A stretch of DNA of 64,000 nt from Chloroflexota bacterium (lineage in GTDB: Bacteria > Chloroflexota > Anaerolineae > B4-G1 > SLSP01). The position numbers and the translations under genes are program-made. The DNA lies in contig JAIOAX010000004.1 in the NCBI GenBank assembly GCA_019873645.1, positions 124,001 to 188,000 of the forward strand, read 5' to 3'. A model generated the notes under the pieces. That model was not told the origin of the DNA. It saw only the letters and a list, made by a program, of their open reading frames with translations, and made no database searches. Positions within the stretch are counted from its first letter, which is position 1. Each line of letters starts with the position of its first letter. Positions 53,390-62,716 of this stretch are shown in pieces.

Positions 53390-54460
53390 ATGACGAGTAA
53401 AGGAGAGAACTTCGCCCAGATCCGCGTGATGGGTGTAGGCGGCGGCGGCAGCAATGCCGTCAATCGTATGATTGCCGAGGGGCTGCAAGGCGTGGATTTC
53501 ATCGCCGTCAATACCGATGCTCAGGCGCTGATGTTGTGCAATGCCCCCAAACTGCTGCGCATCGGCGATACTGTGACACGCGGGTTGGGCGCCGGCGGCA
53601 ATCCCGAAGAAGGCCGCAAAGCTGCCGAGGAATCGCAGGACGAAATCCGCGAGGTGCTGCAAGGCTCGGACATGGTCTTCGTGACCGCCGGTATGGGCGG
53701 CGGGACAGGCACAGGCGCCGCGCCAGTGATTGCCCGTATCGCCAAAGAGGAACTCAAGGCCCTGACGATCGGCGTCGTGACGCGCCCCTTCGGTTTTGAA
53801 GGCCCGAAACGCGCCCGCGCTGCCGCTGAAGGCATCGAAGCACTCAAGCAAGTGGTGGATACGCTGATTGTCATCCCCAATGACCGGCTGCTGGAAATCA
53901 CCGAGAAACGTGTAAGCCTGGTAGATGCCTTCCGCCTCGCCGATGATGTGCTGCGCCAGGGGATTCAGGGCATCACCGAAGTCATCACCGTGCCCGGCTT
54001 GATTAACCTGGACTTCGCCGATGTGAAGGCGATTATGCAGGAAGGCGGGGCCGCGCTGATGGCCGTGGGCCGTGCTGCCGGTGACAATCGCGCCATCGAA
54101 GCCGCGCAGCAGGCAATTTCCAGTCGGCTGCTGGACATCACCATTGACGGCGCACGGGGCATCCTCTTCAACATCACCGGCGGCGAGAACCTGACGCTTT
54201 ACGAGGTCAACGAGGCGGCTTCGATCATCCGCGAAACCGCCCATCCCGACGTCAATATCATCTTCGGCGCGGTGATTGACAAGGCGATGAATGACGAGGT
54301 CCGCATCACCGTTATCGCCACGGGCTTTGATGGTGAGGAACGCCCGGAGCGCGTGCGTATGCAGCCTCAGCCGCGCCGCGCCGAAACACATGAGCTGTTC
54401 AGCGTCAGCGCGGTAGATCGTGATAACATCGAAATTCCGGCTTTCCTGCGACGGCGGTAG
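53390..54460 (+). CDS. ftsZ: Cell division GTPase FtsZ
   Basis: A 356-residue tubulin-like GTPase forming the Z ring. The N-terminal [16 protein letters not shown], the GTP signature [17 protein letters not shown]-region equivalents and the C-terminal peptide [10 protein letters not shown], which binds FtsA, are all seen. Two start sites each have a strong ribosome binding site: ATG 53390 (AAGGAGG 7 nt upstream) and ATG 53321 (AAGGAGA 1-3 nt upstream), which would add 23 residues ([19 protein letters not shown]). The shorter form fits family length. It ends the dcw cluster. Confidence 0.95.
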   Translation: MTSKGENFAQIRVMGVGGGGSNAVNRMIAEGLQGVDFIAVNTDAQALMLCNAPKLLRIGDTVTRGLGAGGNPEEGRKAAEESQDEIREVLQGSDMVFVTAGMGGGTGTGAAPVIARIAKEELKALTIGVVTRPFGFEGPKRARAAAEGIEALKQVVDTLIVIPNDRLLEITEKRVSLVDAFRLADDVLRQGIQGITEVITVPGLINLDFADVKAIMQEGGAALMAVGRAAGDNRAIEAAQQAISSRLLDITIDGARGILFNITGGENLTLYEVNEAASIIRETAHPDVNIIFGAVIDKAMNDEVRITVIATGFDGEERPERVRMQPQPRRAETHELFSVSAVDRDNIEIPAFLRRR

Positions 54461-54544
54461 GGGAGTAGCCGGTAGACAGAGAAATGTAGCGCAAGCTGTC
54501 AGCTTGCGTAGCGTAAACTGTTAGCTTGTGGTTGGTAAAACTAT

Positions 54545-54612
54545 ACCACGAATCTACACGAATCTACACGAATTTCGGTTCCTGTGCGTGAAGATTCGTG
54601 CGGATTCGTGGT
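54545..54612. repeat. Inverted repeat of cacgaatc words after ftsZ
   Basis: Arms 54545-54565 and 54592-54612 pair over 21 positions with two mismatches. An additional small hairpin CGCAAGCT-GTC-AGCTTGCG lies at 54490-54508. No clear U-run follows either, so a terminator role at the end of the dcw cluster is plausible but unproven. The 276-nt gap otherwise holds only a promoter-like box near 54702. Confidence 0.75.
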
Positions 54613-54678
54613 TTGTGTCTGATACCGGCCTGACGGTTTTTTTCAGAAAAACTCGCCGGGCCTTTTTATTACCGTTAT

Positions 54679-54707
54679 CTTCAAAATGACCGTTTTCATG
54701 GTATAAT
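54679..54707 (+). promoter_or_regulatory. Possible promoter of the ABC exporter
   Basis: A perfect TATAAT at 54702-54707 lies 30 nt before the ATPase start. The -35 region is weak (CTTCAA with 17-bp spacing). Confidence 0.45.
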
Positions 54708-54736
54708 CATGCCGTTTAGCGTGGAGGGATGACGGC

Positions 54737-55675
54737 ATGATTGAGATAGAAGGCTTAAGCAAGCAGTTTGACACGCTGCTGGCTGTGGACAACATCACCT
54801 TGACGGTGCGCCCTGGCGAAGTATTGGCACTGTTAGGCCCCAACGGCGCCGGTAAGACCACCACCATCCGCATGCTCTCTGCAATTCTCAAGCCCACGGC
54901 CGGGCGCGCGCGCGTCGCCGGCTACGACGTTGCCACGCAGAGCCACATCGTGCGGCGCCATGTCGGCGTGCTCACCGAAGCGCCGGGCCTGTACAGCCGC
55001 ATGTCAGGCCGCGAGTACCTGGACTTTTTCGGCCAGTTATGCCGGCTCTCCACCAAAGCGCGTAAAGAGCGTATCGCCTTCCTGGCCGAGACGTTTAAGA
55101 TGAGTTACGCCCTTGACCGCCGCCTGGGAGAATACTCCAAAGGCATGGCGCAGAAAATCGCCCTGATGCGCGCCTTATTGCACGATCCCCCGGTCTTGCT
55201 GCTCGATGAACCAACCTCGGCGATGGACCCGGAAAGCTCCCGGTTGGTCCGCGATACCATTCTGCAACTGCGCCGCGACGCACACCGCGCCATTATCGTC
55301 TGTACCCATAACCTGCCGGAGGCCGAGGAACTGGCCGACCGCATTGCCATTATCCGTCAGGGGCAGATCGTCGAACAAGGCACCGCTGCCGAGTTGAAAA
55401 CCCGGCTGCTCGGCCCGCCGTTGATGGAAATCCGTCTGCTTGATGCACCGCACAACGGCGTCGTGGCGTTGATCGAAGGTTTTGCCTCTGTAGCCGACAG
55501 CGGCGCGGACTGGATACGTTATCGCACCGCCGACCCGGCAGTGACGAACCCGGCGCTCTTGCGCGCGCTTGCGGCAGCCGATATTCCGGTCGTGACGCTG
55601 AGTGAGGTTGCCCAAAGCCTGGAGGCGGTTTATTTGCGCGTGGTGGGTGAAGGAAAACAGGCGCGTGGCGAGTAG
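54737..55675 (+). CDS. ABC transporter ATP-binding protein
   Basis: A 312-residue ATPase of the ABC-2/DrrA type. Walker A is LLGPNGAGKTTTIRML; the Q-loop region is GVLTEAPGLYSRMSG; the signature is YSKGMAQKIALMRAL (replacing LSGGQ); Walker B is VLLLDEPTSAMD; and the switch His is in CTHNLPEAEELADRI. A C-terminal regulatory domain of about 90 residues follows. It powers the permease encoded 25 nt downstream. Start ATG 54737 follows GGAGGGA. Confidence 0.93.
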   Translation: MIEIEGLSKQFDTLLAVDNITLTVRPGEVLALLGPNGAGKTTTIRMLSAILKPTAGRARVAGYDVATQSHIVRRHVGVLTEAPGLYSRMSGREYLDFFGQLCRLSTKARKERIAFLAETFKMSYALDRRLGEYSKGMAQKIALMRALLHDPPVLLLDEPTSAMDPESSRLVRDTILQLRRDAHRAIIVCTHNLPEAEELADRIAIIRQGQIVEQGTAAELKTRLLGPPLMEIRLLDAPHNGVVALIEGFASVADSGADWIRYRTADPAVTNPALLRALAAADIPVVTLSEVAQSLEAVYLRVVGEGKQARGE

Positions 55676-55699
55676 CGAATGGCGAATGGAGGAACAGGC

Positions 55700-57163
55700 A
55701 TGGAGAATATGAGCGCCGGTCGGCTTGGATGGCGTTTGAGGGAAAGCTTTGGACCGATTTTGGTGATCGTGCGACGTGAGCTAAAAGACACGCTGCGCGA
55801 CTGGCGCATCGTCTTGCCCATCGTGATTTTGGTAACGGCGTTTCCCTTCATAGCCAACCTGGCGGCCAGTCGGGGAATGGAATTCGTCAATCAGTACGGG
55901 GCCAAGCTGATTATCGAGCGACTTTTACCCTTTATGATGTTGGTCGTCGGCTTCTTTCCCAGTTCTTTCTCGCTGGTCATCGCGTTGGAAACCTTCATCG
56001 GTGAAAAGGAACGCCGCAGCCTGGAGCCACTGTTGGCGACGCCGCTGACCGACCTGCAATTGTATATCGGCAAGTTGATCGCCACCACCATTTTGCCCGT
56101 TCTCGCCAGCTATTTGGGGATGGGCGCCTATCTGTTGTTGCTGAAATTCTCGTTGCACTGGCAGCCAACGCCGGACCTGTTGCTGGTTTCCATGGCGCTC
56201 TCGACAGCCGAAGCCCTGGTGATGGTCGCCGGCGCCGTCATCGTTTCCAGCCAGACCACGAGCGTGCGCGCTGCCAACCTGCTTGCCAGCTTCATCATCA
56301 TTCCGATGGCGTTCCTCCTGCAAGCCGAGGCCAGTTTTCTGCTTTTCGCAGATTATACGACGTTGTGGTTGATTGCCCTGTTCCTGGTGGTGTTGAACAT
56401 TTTGCTCATCCGTCTGGGCATCCGCGTCTTCAACCGCGAACGACTGCTGGGACGCGATATTGACCAGCTCAACCTGCGTTATGCCGCCCGCGTCTTCTGG
56501 GAAGCTGCCTGGCCCCATCACGGTTTGAAAGCTCTGTATACCCGCGAAGTTCCGGCATTGATCCGTAAATTATGGCCGGAACTGTTGCTCACAACGCTGG
56601 TGACCATTGGCGGCGGCCTGTATGTGGGAATGTGGGGCGTGGCGCGCTTCCCCCTGCCGGCCGAGGTGTTTAATACTACGACCCTCAGCGATCTCGAAAG
56701 CATCGGCGCGATGGTCACGGAGAGCGGCCTGCTGACCACCTTTTCGCCTTGGGCGGTGTTGTTGAACAACGTGCGTTCGTTGCTGCTGGGGGCACTGTTG
56801 GGCTTTTTCTCACTGGGGATTCTGGCGTTGTTGCTGCTGCTCGCGCCTGTGGCGATTGTGGTCTACATTGTGGCGCAGGTCGGCAAAATTGGGTTCGAGC
56901 CGTGGGCGTTTTTAAGCGTCACCGTCCTCCCTCACGGGATCGTGGAATTGCCGGCTGCTATCCTGGCAACGGCTCAGGCGATGCGTATAGGCGACATCGT
57001 GCTCACACCGCAAGATGACGGGGGCGGCGCAGTGGGGATGATCCGTGAACTGGGGCACTTACTCAAACTGATGGGAAGCGTGGTGATTCCATTGTTGTTG
57101 CTTGCGGCATGGATTGAAACCCACATCACGCCGCAGCTTCTGTTGAAGTTCCTGGGGCACTAA
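55700..57163 (+). CDS. ABC-2 type transporter permease
   Basis: A 487-residue membrane protein with two groups of hydrophobic segments. The first (about 40-260) has the FIGEKERRSLEPLLATPLTDLQLYIGKL motif, split over the loop typical of ABC-2 permeases. The second (from about 300) has helices including LLLGALLGFFSLGILALLLLL and the SVTVLPHGIVELPAAILA segment, which recalls the stage II sporulation protein M/SpoIIM-like family, so two permease-type domains may be fused. Substrate unknown. Start ATG 55700 has GGAGGA about 7 nt upstream. Confidence 0.85.
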   Translation: MENMSAGRLGWRLRESFGPILVIVRRELKDTLRDWRIVLPIVILVTAFPFIANLAASRGMEFVNQYGAKLIIERLLPFMMLVVGFFPSSFSLVIALETFIGEKERRSLEPLLATPLTDLQLYIGKLIATTILPVLASYLGMGAYLLLLKFSLHWQPTPDLLLVSMALSTAEALVMVAGAVIVSSQTTSVRAANLLASFIIIPMAFLLQAEASFLLFADYTTLWLIALFLVVLNILLIRLGIRVFNRERLLGRDIDQLNLRYAARVFWEAAWPHHGLKALYTREVPALIRKLWPELLLTTLVTIGGGLYVGMWGVARFPLPAEVFNTTTLSDLESIGAMVTESGLLTTFSPWAVLLNNVRSLLLGALLGFFSLGILALLLLLAPVAIVVYIVAQVGKIGFEPWAFLSVTVLPHGIVELPAAILATAQAMRIGDIVLTPQDDGGGAVGMIRELGHLLKLMGSVVIPLLLLAAWIETHITPQLLLKFLGH

Positions 57164-57345
57164 TACACCACGGCGGAAATAACTTCGCGGTTAAATCACT
57201 CTTCCATTGCTCAAATCCATTGCTCAAAGGGGAACGCCAGTTCCCCACGCAGCATCAGCGCCCAACATAACACCCTGAAACCGCGTGCAAATCTTGCTAA
57301 CCGGTGCGAGATTTCCCAGGATGTACCAGACACCCTGCACCAATC
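57164..57345 (+). repeat. Dispersed intergenic repeat, copy 2
   Basis: Matches the spacer at 2144 after rocD: TTGCTCAAAGGGGAACGCCAG-type core with the GGGGAAC/GTTCCCC hairpin, then GAAACCGCG and GCTAACC. This copy has no tandem array. Both copies start directly after a stop codon, suggesting a 3'-end element. 57346-57379 is a tagtcggg/cgactaccc tract. Confidence 0.65.
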
Positions 57346-57379
57346 CGATTCCCAGACTCCTGACCACCCGACTACCCGA

Positions 57380-57616
57380 CTATTGACTACCCGACTCTTT
57401 GTCTTGTTCCGCCGCCGGCACCTGCATCACCGGGCGACAGGTCACATGCAGGTACGCGAAATCCCCCATCGGCGGCACCAATTCCTGCACTTCCACGATT
57501 TCACATAGCTGGTCGCCCAGTTCTACGTGTGCACCAACTTCTGGTGCATATTCCTGGTTGATCACCGCACCGCGCCGATGGCCCCCGATAATGACATAGC
57601 TCACTTTGTAGATCAT
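57380..57616 (-). CDS. Small unknown protein, 78 aa, coupled to a cyclic-nucleotide-binding protein
   Basis: Predicted beta-rich small protein (YKVSYVIIGGHRRGAVINQEY, then VGAHVELGDQLCEIVEVQEL, then FAYLHVTCRPV) with a polar C-terminus. I recognise no family. It overlaps the upstream CNBD gene by 4 nt (ATGA), so the pair is co-translated. Confidence 0.6.
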   Translation of the reverse strand: MIYKVSYVIIGGHRRGAVINQEYAPEVGAHVELGDQLCEIVEVQELVPPMGDFAYLHVTCRPVMQVPAAEQDKESGSQ

Positions 57617-58077
57617 AGGTGCATCACCTCGTCCGGCGCCGTCGTCGTCAGATTCCGGATGCGCAATTTGAAAGCCAGGTCACGGGCAATGTTGATAACC
57701 ATGCGGTAGCCCACTTGAGGTTCCTGTTCCCAAAAACGCATCAGCTCGACCCCATCGAAAGTCAGCAAGGTTGCCTCGGCAGAAATACAGCGGATCGTCG
57801 CCGAGCGTGGGCCGGCATCCAGCAACGCCATCTCGCCAAAATTCTGCCCGGCCCCTAAAATCACCAGGCTGGTGGTGTTCTCGGCAAGCTCAGAGACGAC
57901 TTCAACCTGCCCTTTCAGTACGACGTAAAGGGCAGTGCTTTGCTCACCGGCGCGCAACACCACATCGCCCCGACGAAAAACGGACACCCGACCGATCCCG
58001 GCAAGCGCTACCAATTGCTTTTCATTCAACCCCGTGAAGAGCTCTATTGTGCGCAAAACAGCCGGCGTGATTTCCAT
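57613..58077 (-). CDS. Cyclic-nucleotide-binding domain protein (Crp-type, no DNA-binding domain)
   Basis: A 154-residue single CNBD. The phosphate-binding cassette reads FGEMALLDAGPRSATIRC, with Glu and Arg positioned to bind cAMP or a related nucleotide. It has no winged-helix tail, so it is a ligand sensor acting through a partner, possibly the overlapping 78-aa protein. Start ATG 58077 has GGAGG about 6 nt upstream. Confidence 0.88.
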   Translation of the reverse strand: MEITPAVLRTIELFTGLNEKQLVALAGIGRVSVFRRGDVVLRAGEQSTALYVVLKGQVEVVSELAENTTSLVILGAGQNFGEMALLDAGPRSATIRCISAEATLLTFDGVELMRFWEQEPQVGYRMVINIARDLAFKLRIRNLTTTAPDEVMHL

Positions 58078-58187
58078 CGCGCACCTCCACAATCGCTATA
58101 TCGAATCAAGGAATACCCACAGGGTTCTAACCTTATGCTTTCATTCTACTGCCAAAAACGCTTTTTTGCAAGGGTGTGCGCAATTAG

Positions 58188-58327
58188 GGGTGCATTTCAA
58201 GACGGGGGCAGGTTTTTTGAGTTTTCCCCTCTCACCCCCTGCCTCCGCTCTCCCCGCACGTGGGGAGAGCGGAGGATTTCTCAAAGGGGGATTTGGAGCG
58301 GCTTCACCGCCCCCAATCCCCCTCTAT
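58188..58327 (+). repeat. 140-bp dispersed repeat, copy B
   Basis: The forward counterpart of 20571-20710. The first hairpin CCGCTCTCCCC/GGGGAGAGCGG is intact; the second is degraded (GGGGGATTTGGAGCGGC against GCCCCCAATCCCCC). It occupies most of the 285-nt spacer between the CNBD gene start and the ftsK stop (58078-58362), which has no gene. Confidence 0.85.
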
Positions 58328-58362
58328 CAGTGCAGAGGGAACGCTCATACTGTGGCGAACCG

Positions 58363-60747
58363 TTACATTTTTTCTTCTTCGGAATGGAGGGATTGGAGGA
58401 GCGCTTCGGCGACGGCGCGGTTAATTTTGCGGAATTGTCCCTCAGTTTCCGGGGTGACGATCCCCATATCTGCCAGTTGTTCCACAAGCCGCGCCGAGCG
58501 CGTGTACCCGATGCGCAACCGCCGTTGCAACAGCGAAACCGAGGCGCGGTTCTCCATCAGAAAAATTTCCACCGCCGTGGGCAAAAGTGGGTCCTCGAAT
58601 TGCCCGGCAGCGGCCGTTTCATCCTCAAATTCGGGGAACAATGCCGGTTGCGTGGGCGGCGCTTCTTCGATGACGGTAGCAGCTTTGGGTTTGGGAAAAT
58701 CTACCGGCTGCGGCGATTTCCCCGGCTCGATGGCATTGCGCCAGAAGGTGATCAGGCGCTCCAATTCGTGGTCGGAGACGAAGGCCCCTTGCAGGCGCAG
58801 CGGCTGGCTGACATCCGGCGGCATGAAGAGCATATCGCCGCGCCCCAATAGCCGCTCGGCGCCGGGCATGTCCAGGATCACCCGTGAATCCACCGACGAG
58901 GCGACGGCAAACGCGATGCGCGCTGGAAAGTTGGCCTTGATCAGCCCCGTCACCACGTCTACGCTGGGACGCTGTGTGGCAATGATCAGGTGGATGCCGG
59001 TCGCCCGCGCCATCTGCGCCAGGCGGCACAACGCGCGCTCGGTCTCTTCCGGTGCTTGCATCATCAGGTCGGCTAATTCATCCACCAGAACGGCGATGTA
59101 GGGGATGGGTGACTCGTCCGCCGACTTGCTCACACGCTGGTTGTAATCTTCAATGTTGCGCGCGCCGATCTGGGCGAAACGCCGATAGCGTCCGTCCATC
59201 TCGCGCATGATCCACTTCAGGGCCGGCACCACCCGTTCTACATCCACGATGACCGGCGCCAAGAGGTGCGGGATGCCGTTGTACTGCGTCAATTCGACCC
59301 GTTTAGGGTCCACCATCAACAAGCGCAGCGTATCAGGCGTGTTTTGCAGCAGCAGCGCGGCGATGATGGCGTTCACACATACCGACTTGCCGGCCCCGGT
59401 CGCGCCGGCAATGAGCATGTGCGGCATGGCGCGCAAATCCGCCGCCACCGCCTGCCCGGAAACGTCCTGGCCCAATCCCAGGCGCAGACGCCCCTTGAGC
59501 CTGGCGAAGCCTTCCGACTCCATAATATCGCGCAGTGAAACCAACGCCGGCTCCTCGTTGGGGACTTCAATGCCCACCAGCCCCTTGCCGGGGATGGGTG
59601 CCTGAATGCGGATGCTGCGCGCGGAGAGCGCCAGCGCCAGGTCGTCGGCCAGATTGGCGATCTTGCTGACCTTGACTTTCGTGGTTTTACCGTTGCGCCC
59701 GGTGATGAAGAGCGGCTCCGCGCCGTATTGCGTCACGACCGGTCCCTGGTTGATCTCGCGCACATGTACCGGCGCTCCCAGGCTTTCCAGCGTTTTTTCG
59801 ATGATGCGTACTTGCTTGCGGATCAAATCCTCACTGTAATATTGCTCACTGCCTTCTTCCAAAACATCGGCCACACTGGGCAAACGCCATGCCTGAGTGC
59901 CGACCGCTAACGTGGGGCCTTCAAATTCCACGCCACCGTTGCCGTTGGCAGGGCGGGTGGCGATGTGGATGCGCGGCTCGTTGTCTACCGTATCCTCTTT
60001 CTTGCGGCCGCGTGGCGGCTTGGAGTCGGCGGCCTCGGCCGCGCCACCGAGGATAAGCGGCTCCGGCGGCGGGCCGGTCGGCGTCATTGTCTCAGGGGGC
60101 AGAGGAAGCTGGGAGATGTCCAGCGGTGACGCCGGGCGTCGGCGGCGTTCGGCACGTTCACTCAGCAGACGGACGATGTCGGCAGGTGAAATGCCGGCAA
60201 TAAACGAACTGACGATCAGCCAGGCCAGCACCAACAGGAGGATGACCCCGGCCTTGCCCAGTGCCTTGACGCCCACATCCAGCAGCAACGCCCCCATCAA
60301 TCCGCCGCCCTTGCCATCCGCGCCGAGTTTGTAGAGGTCCACCTGTGGCTGCGCCAGGCTGACGGTCAAATGCAACGTTGTCAGGGCGACGAAGAAGCCG
60401 ATCACTGCGCCGATGACCTGTTCGGGGTCAAGATGAGGCAGGTGTTCCTCAAACCGCCGCAGGATGAGCCATAATCCCACGCCGCCGAAGAATACCGGCA
60501 TCACATACATCCCCCAACCGAACGCCTGCGACAGCACCGCGATCCACCATTCCGGCAACGCCCCCCGCTGCGCCGAGATGAAGCTCAAAATCGTGAGCAG
60601 GGCCAGAAAAAACAGGGTGTATCCCAGAACGTCGAGTTTCTGGTCCGTACTAAGGCGGTTCCACAAGGAGAGGCGCTGCGTCTTGCGCCTGGAAGTGCGT
60701 GATGCTGAGCGTCCACGTGAACGCGAAGCCGTTGCTTTCTTGGTCAT
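58363..60747 (-). CDS. ftsK: DNA translocase FtsK/SpoIIIE
   Basis: A 794-residue DNA pump for chromosome segregation at the septum. Four N-terminal membrane helices (about residues 40-190) follow a basic tail. A linker carries the N-terminal tail into the motor: Walker A HMLIAGATGAGKSVCVNAI (about 430), Walker B-like YIAVLVDELADLM (about 540), and the sensor TQRPSVDVVTGLIKANFPARIAF in parts. The C-terminal gamma winged helix (AVEIFLMENRASVSLLQRRLRIG) recognises KOPS-like sequences. Start ATG 60747. Confidence 0.94.
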   Translation of the reverse strand: MTKKATASRSRGRSASRTSRRKTQRLSLWNRLSTDQKLDVLGYTLFFLALLTILSFISAQRGALPEWWIAVLSQAFGWGMYVMPVFFGGVGLWLILRRFEEHLPHLDPEQVIGAVIGFFVALTTLHLTVSLAQPQVDLYKLGADGKGGGLMGALLLDVGVKALGKAGVILLLVLAWLIVSSFIAGISPADIVRLLSERAERRRRPASPLDISQLPLPPETMTPTGPPPEPLILGGAAEAADSKPPRGRKKEDTVDNEPRIHIATRPANGNGGVEFEGPTLAVGTQAWRLPSVADVLEEGSEQYYSEDLIRKQVRIIEKTLESLGAPVHVREINQGPVVTQYGAEPLFITGRNGKTTKVKVSKIANLADDLALALSARSIRIQAPIPGKGLVGIEVPNEEPALVSLRDIMESEGFARLKGRLRLGLGQDVSGQAVAADLRAMPHMLIAGATGAGKSVCVNAIIAALLLQNTPDTLRLLMVDPKRVELTQYNGIPHLLAPVIVDVERVVPALKWIMREMDGRYRRFAQIGARNIEDYNQRVSKSADESPIPYIAVLVDELADLMMQAPEETERALCRLAQMARATGIHLIIATQRPSVDVVTGLIKANFPARIAFAVASSVDSRVILDMPGAERLLGRGDMLFMPPDVSQPLRLQGAFVSDHELERLITFWRNAIEPGKSPQPVDFPKPKAATVIEEAPPTQPALFPEFEDETAAAGQFEDPLLPTAVEIFLMENRASVSLLQRRLRIGYTRSARLVEQLADMGIVTPETEGQFRKINRAVAEALLQSLHSEEEKM

Positions 60748-60874
60748 GATTGTTATCCCATATTTTTTGCCCGCAAGTGATTGCGGGACAAGTTATTTAA
60801 TTGCTTAGGCCGGCCTCCAGACCGTGCCCGCTATTTGATCGCTCGGGCCGGTCTCCAGACCGCGCCCGTGCAGG

Positions 60875-62257
60875 TTATCTTTTCGGCCCCAATGCGGCGT
60901 CAATGGCCTCTCCTACCGAACGCACCGGCAGCAGGGTCAATCCCTGCGGAGGGCGCAGGCGTTTGTTTTGCATGGCGCGCGGGATGAGAATTTTGGTGAA
61001 TCCCAGGCGCGCAGCTTCGTTCAGCCGGGCTTCCAATTGCCCCACCGAACGCACCTCACCGGATAGGCCTACTTCACCGACCACCGCCAGGTCGGCGGGC
61101 ACCGGCTGATCGCGGAGGCTGGAAGCCAGCGCCACGGCGACGGCCAGATCGGCGGCCGGCTCCTCGATTTGCAGGCCGCCGACGACATTGGCGAAGACAT
61201 CCTGTTCATCGAGCCGCAATCCCACACGGCGGATAAGCACCGCAATTGTTAGCAACAAACGGTTGAAATCCAGGCCGTTGACCGTGCGGCGCGGGTTGCC
61301 GAAACTGGTATGGCTTGCCAGCGCCTGAATTTCGACCAGCAGCGGGCGCGTCCCTTCCAGGGTGACGGCAATCGCGGACCCCGGTACATTCACCATCCGC
61401 TCGGCCAGAAATGCCTCAGAGGGATTGGCAACTTCGGTCAACCCCTGCTCTTGCATCTCGAAGACACCAACTTCGGAGGTCGCACCGAAACGATTTTTGA
61501 CGCTGCGCAACAGGCGGTAGGTGTGGAATGGATCGCCTTCCAGATACAGCACCGTATCAACGATGTGTTCCAAAACCTTAGGGCCGGCAATTGCGCCCTC
61601 TTTGGTGACATGGCCGACCAGAAAGACGGGCACGTTACTTTCCTTTGCCCAGCGCTGGAAGCGCGCCGCGCACTCGCGCACCTGGCTTATATTTCCCGCC
61701 GCTGAGGTCAGGTCCTCAGTATGGACGGTTTGCACGGAATCCACGACAAGCGCCTGCAACGTCGGCAGCATGGCGTTGGCCTGGGCCAGAATCGCGCCGG
61801 CCTCTGTTTCGGAGAGCAGGTACAGTGGATCGCCCTGAATCCCCAGACGTTTGGCGCGCATTTTGATTTGCTGGGGAGATTCCTCACCGGAGACATAGAG
61901 CACGGGACGTTCTGCGGCTCCCAGTGCAGCGGCGACCTGCAACAGCAGAGTGGATTTCCCGATCCCCGGCTCCCCGCCGATCAACACAATTGAGCCGGGG
62001 ACCAGGCCGCCGCCGAGCACCCGCGCGAATTCGCGCATTGACACGGGGATGCGGTCTACAGCGCCGACATCCACCTGGCTCAAGGGTTGAGGGCGTTGGG
62101 AAAGGCGCGGCGTCGCTGCCGTGGTGGTGTTGGCTTCAGTTTCCAACAGGACTTCGACTAGCGAATCCCAGGCGCCGCAATTGGGACAACGTCCCATGTG
62201 CCGCGCGTAACTCCAGTTACATTGCTGGCAAACCCAGCGGCTTTCTCGTTTCGCCAT
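60875..62257 (-). CDS. radA: DNA repair protein RadA (Sms)
   Basis: A 460-residue RecA-like branch-migration protein. The N-terminal zinc finger is CQQCNWSYARHMGRCPNC; Walker A is GGEPGIGKSTLLLQ; the RadA-specific KNRFG motif is in SVKNRFGATSEVGVFEM; and a Lon-like C-terminal domain carries VNGLDFNRLLLTIAVL and the DLAVVGEVGLSGEVR block. Start ATG 62257 has AAGGAG 4-5 nt upstream (six residues shorter than the longest frame). Confidence 0.95.
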   Translation of the reverse strand: MAKRESRWVCQQCNWSYARHMGRCPNCGAWDSLVEVLLETEANTTTAATPRLSQRPQPLSQVDVGAVDRIPVSMREFARVLGGGLVPGSIVLIGGEPGIGKSTLLLQVAAALGAAERPVLYVSGEESPQQIKMRAKRLGIQGDPLYLLSETEAGAILAQANAMLPTLQALVVDSVQTVHTEDLTSAAGNISQVRECAARFQRWAKESNVPVFLVGHVTKEGAIAGPKVLEHIVDTVLYLEGDPFHTYRLLRSVKNRFGATSEVGVFEMQEQGLTEVANPSEAFLAERMVNVPGSAIAVTLEGTRPLLVEIQALASHTSFGNPRRTVNGLDFNRLLLTIAVLIRRVGLRLDEQDVFANVVGGLQIEEPAADLAVAVALASSLRDQPVPADLAVVGEVGLSGEVRSVGQLEARLNEAARLGFTKILIPRAMQNKRLRPPQGLTLLPVRSVGEAIDAALGPKR

Positions 62258-62280
62258 GATGCTCCTTGTTTCCAATCTTT

Positions 62281-62309
62281 ATCATACCAGAACATATATT
62301 CTATGGCAA
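62281..62309 (-). promoter_or_regulatory. radA promoter
   Basis: On the minus strand, TTGCCA (62309-62304) and TATGAT (62286-62281) are spaced exactly 17 bp, each matching five of six consensus positions, ending 24 nt before the radA start codon. Confidence 0.75.
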
Positions 62310-62419
62310 GTAAGCTGTAGATTTGGGTGCATTTCAGGATGGGGGCGATTGATCATATGCGGCGACCGGACGCTGCTCAGGCCGGTCTCCAAACCGCGCC
62401 TGCGCAGCGTCTGATCCCG

Positions 62420-62470
62420 CAGTGGCACGGTCAGAGACCGGCCACAGCAAGATGTGCCCCGAAGTTGAAA
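62420..62470. repeat. 51-bp dispersed repeat, copy 2
   Basis: Matches 14406-14456 base for base apart from a few substitutions (CAGTGGCACGGTCAGAGACC at the start, GAAGTTGAAA at the end). It is preceded at 62322-62345 by GGGTGCATTTCAGGATGGGG, the edge sequence of the 140-bp repeat, and at 62377-62410 by ggtctccaaaccgcgcc words: a cluster of repeat fragments in the radA-rplU spacer, which has no gene. Confidence 0.75.
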
Positions 62471-62544
62471 TGTACCCGTAGATTTGGACCATGGAGAACT
62501 CTTTGATTATACTATAGTTGGCGCAGAACGAGGGGTGATTTTCA

Positions 62545-62716
62545 TAGGGCTATCGCATTTGGAAAACTTTGTCCCGTTGTGCTGGCTGTTGTGCCGCTAA
62601 AGCAGCGTTTTTAGGGGGATTTTTGTGGCGGGGCTTCGCCCCGCCACAAAAATCCCCCTTTCCCCGGCCTTTAGGCCGTATTCAGTTGCCGGAAGCGGCC
62701 AAATGCGATAGCCCTA
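62545..62716. mobile_element. 172-bp MITE with perfect 18-bp terminal inverted repeats and 7-bp target duplication
   Basis: TAGGGCTATCGCATTTGG at 62545-62562 is perfectly inverted at 62699-62716. The flanks are identical: ATTTTCA at 62538-62544 and again at 62717-62723, a target-site duplication. Inside is a perfect 22-bp stem (62613-62634 with 62638-62659) around TTC. It has no coding capacity. The structure is that of a miniature inverted-repeat transposable element mobilised in trans. The insertion ends 3 nt before the 7-bp flank is followed by the rplU -35 box. Confidence 0.9.

Noticed and set aside
60767..60784. Hairpin CCCGCAA/TTGCGGG upstream of ftsK as a terminator for radA
   Set aside because: The adjacent run gives A, not U, in the direction of radA transcription.
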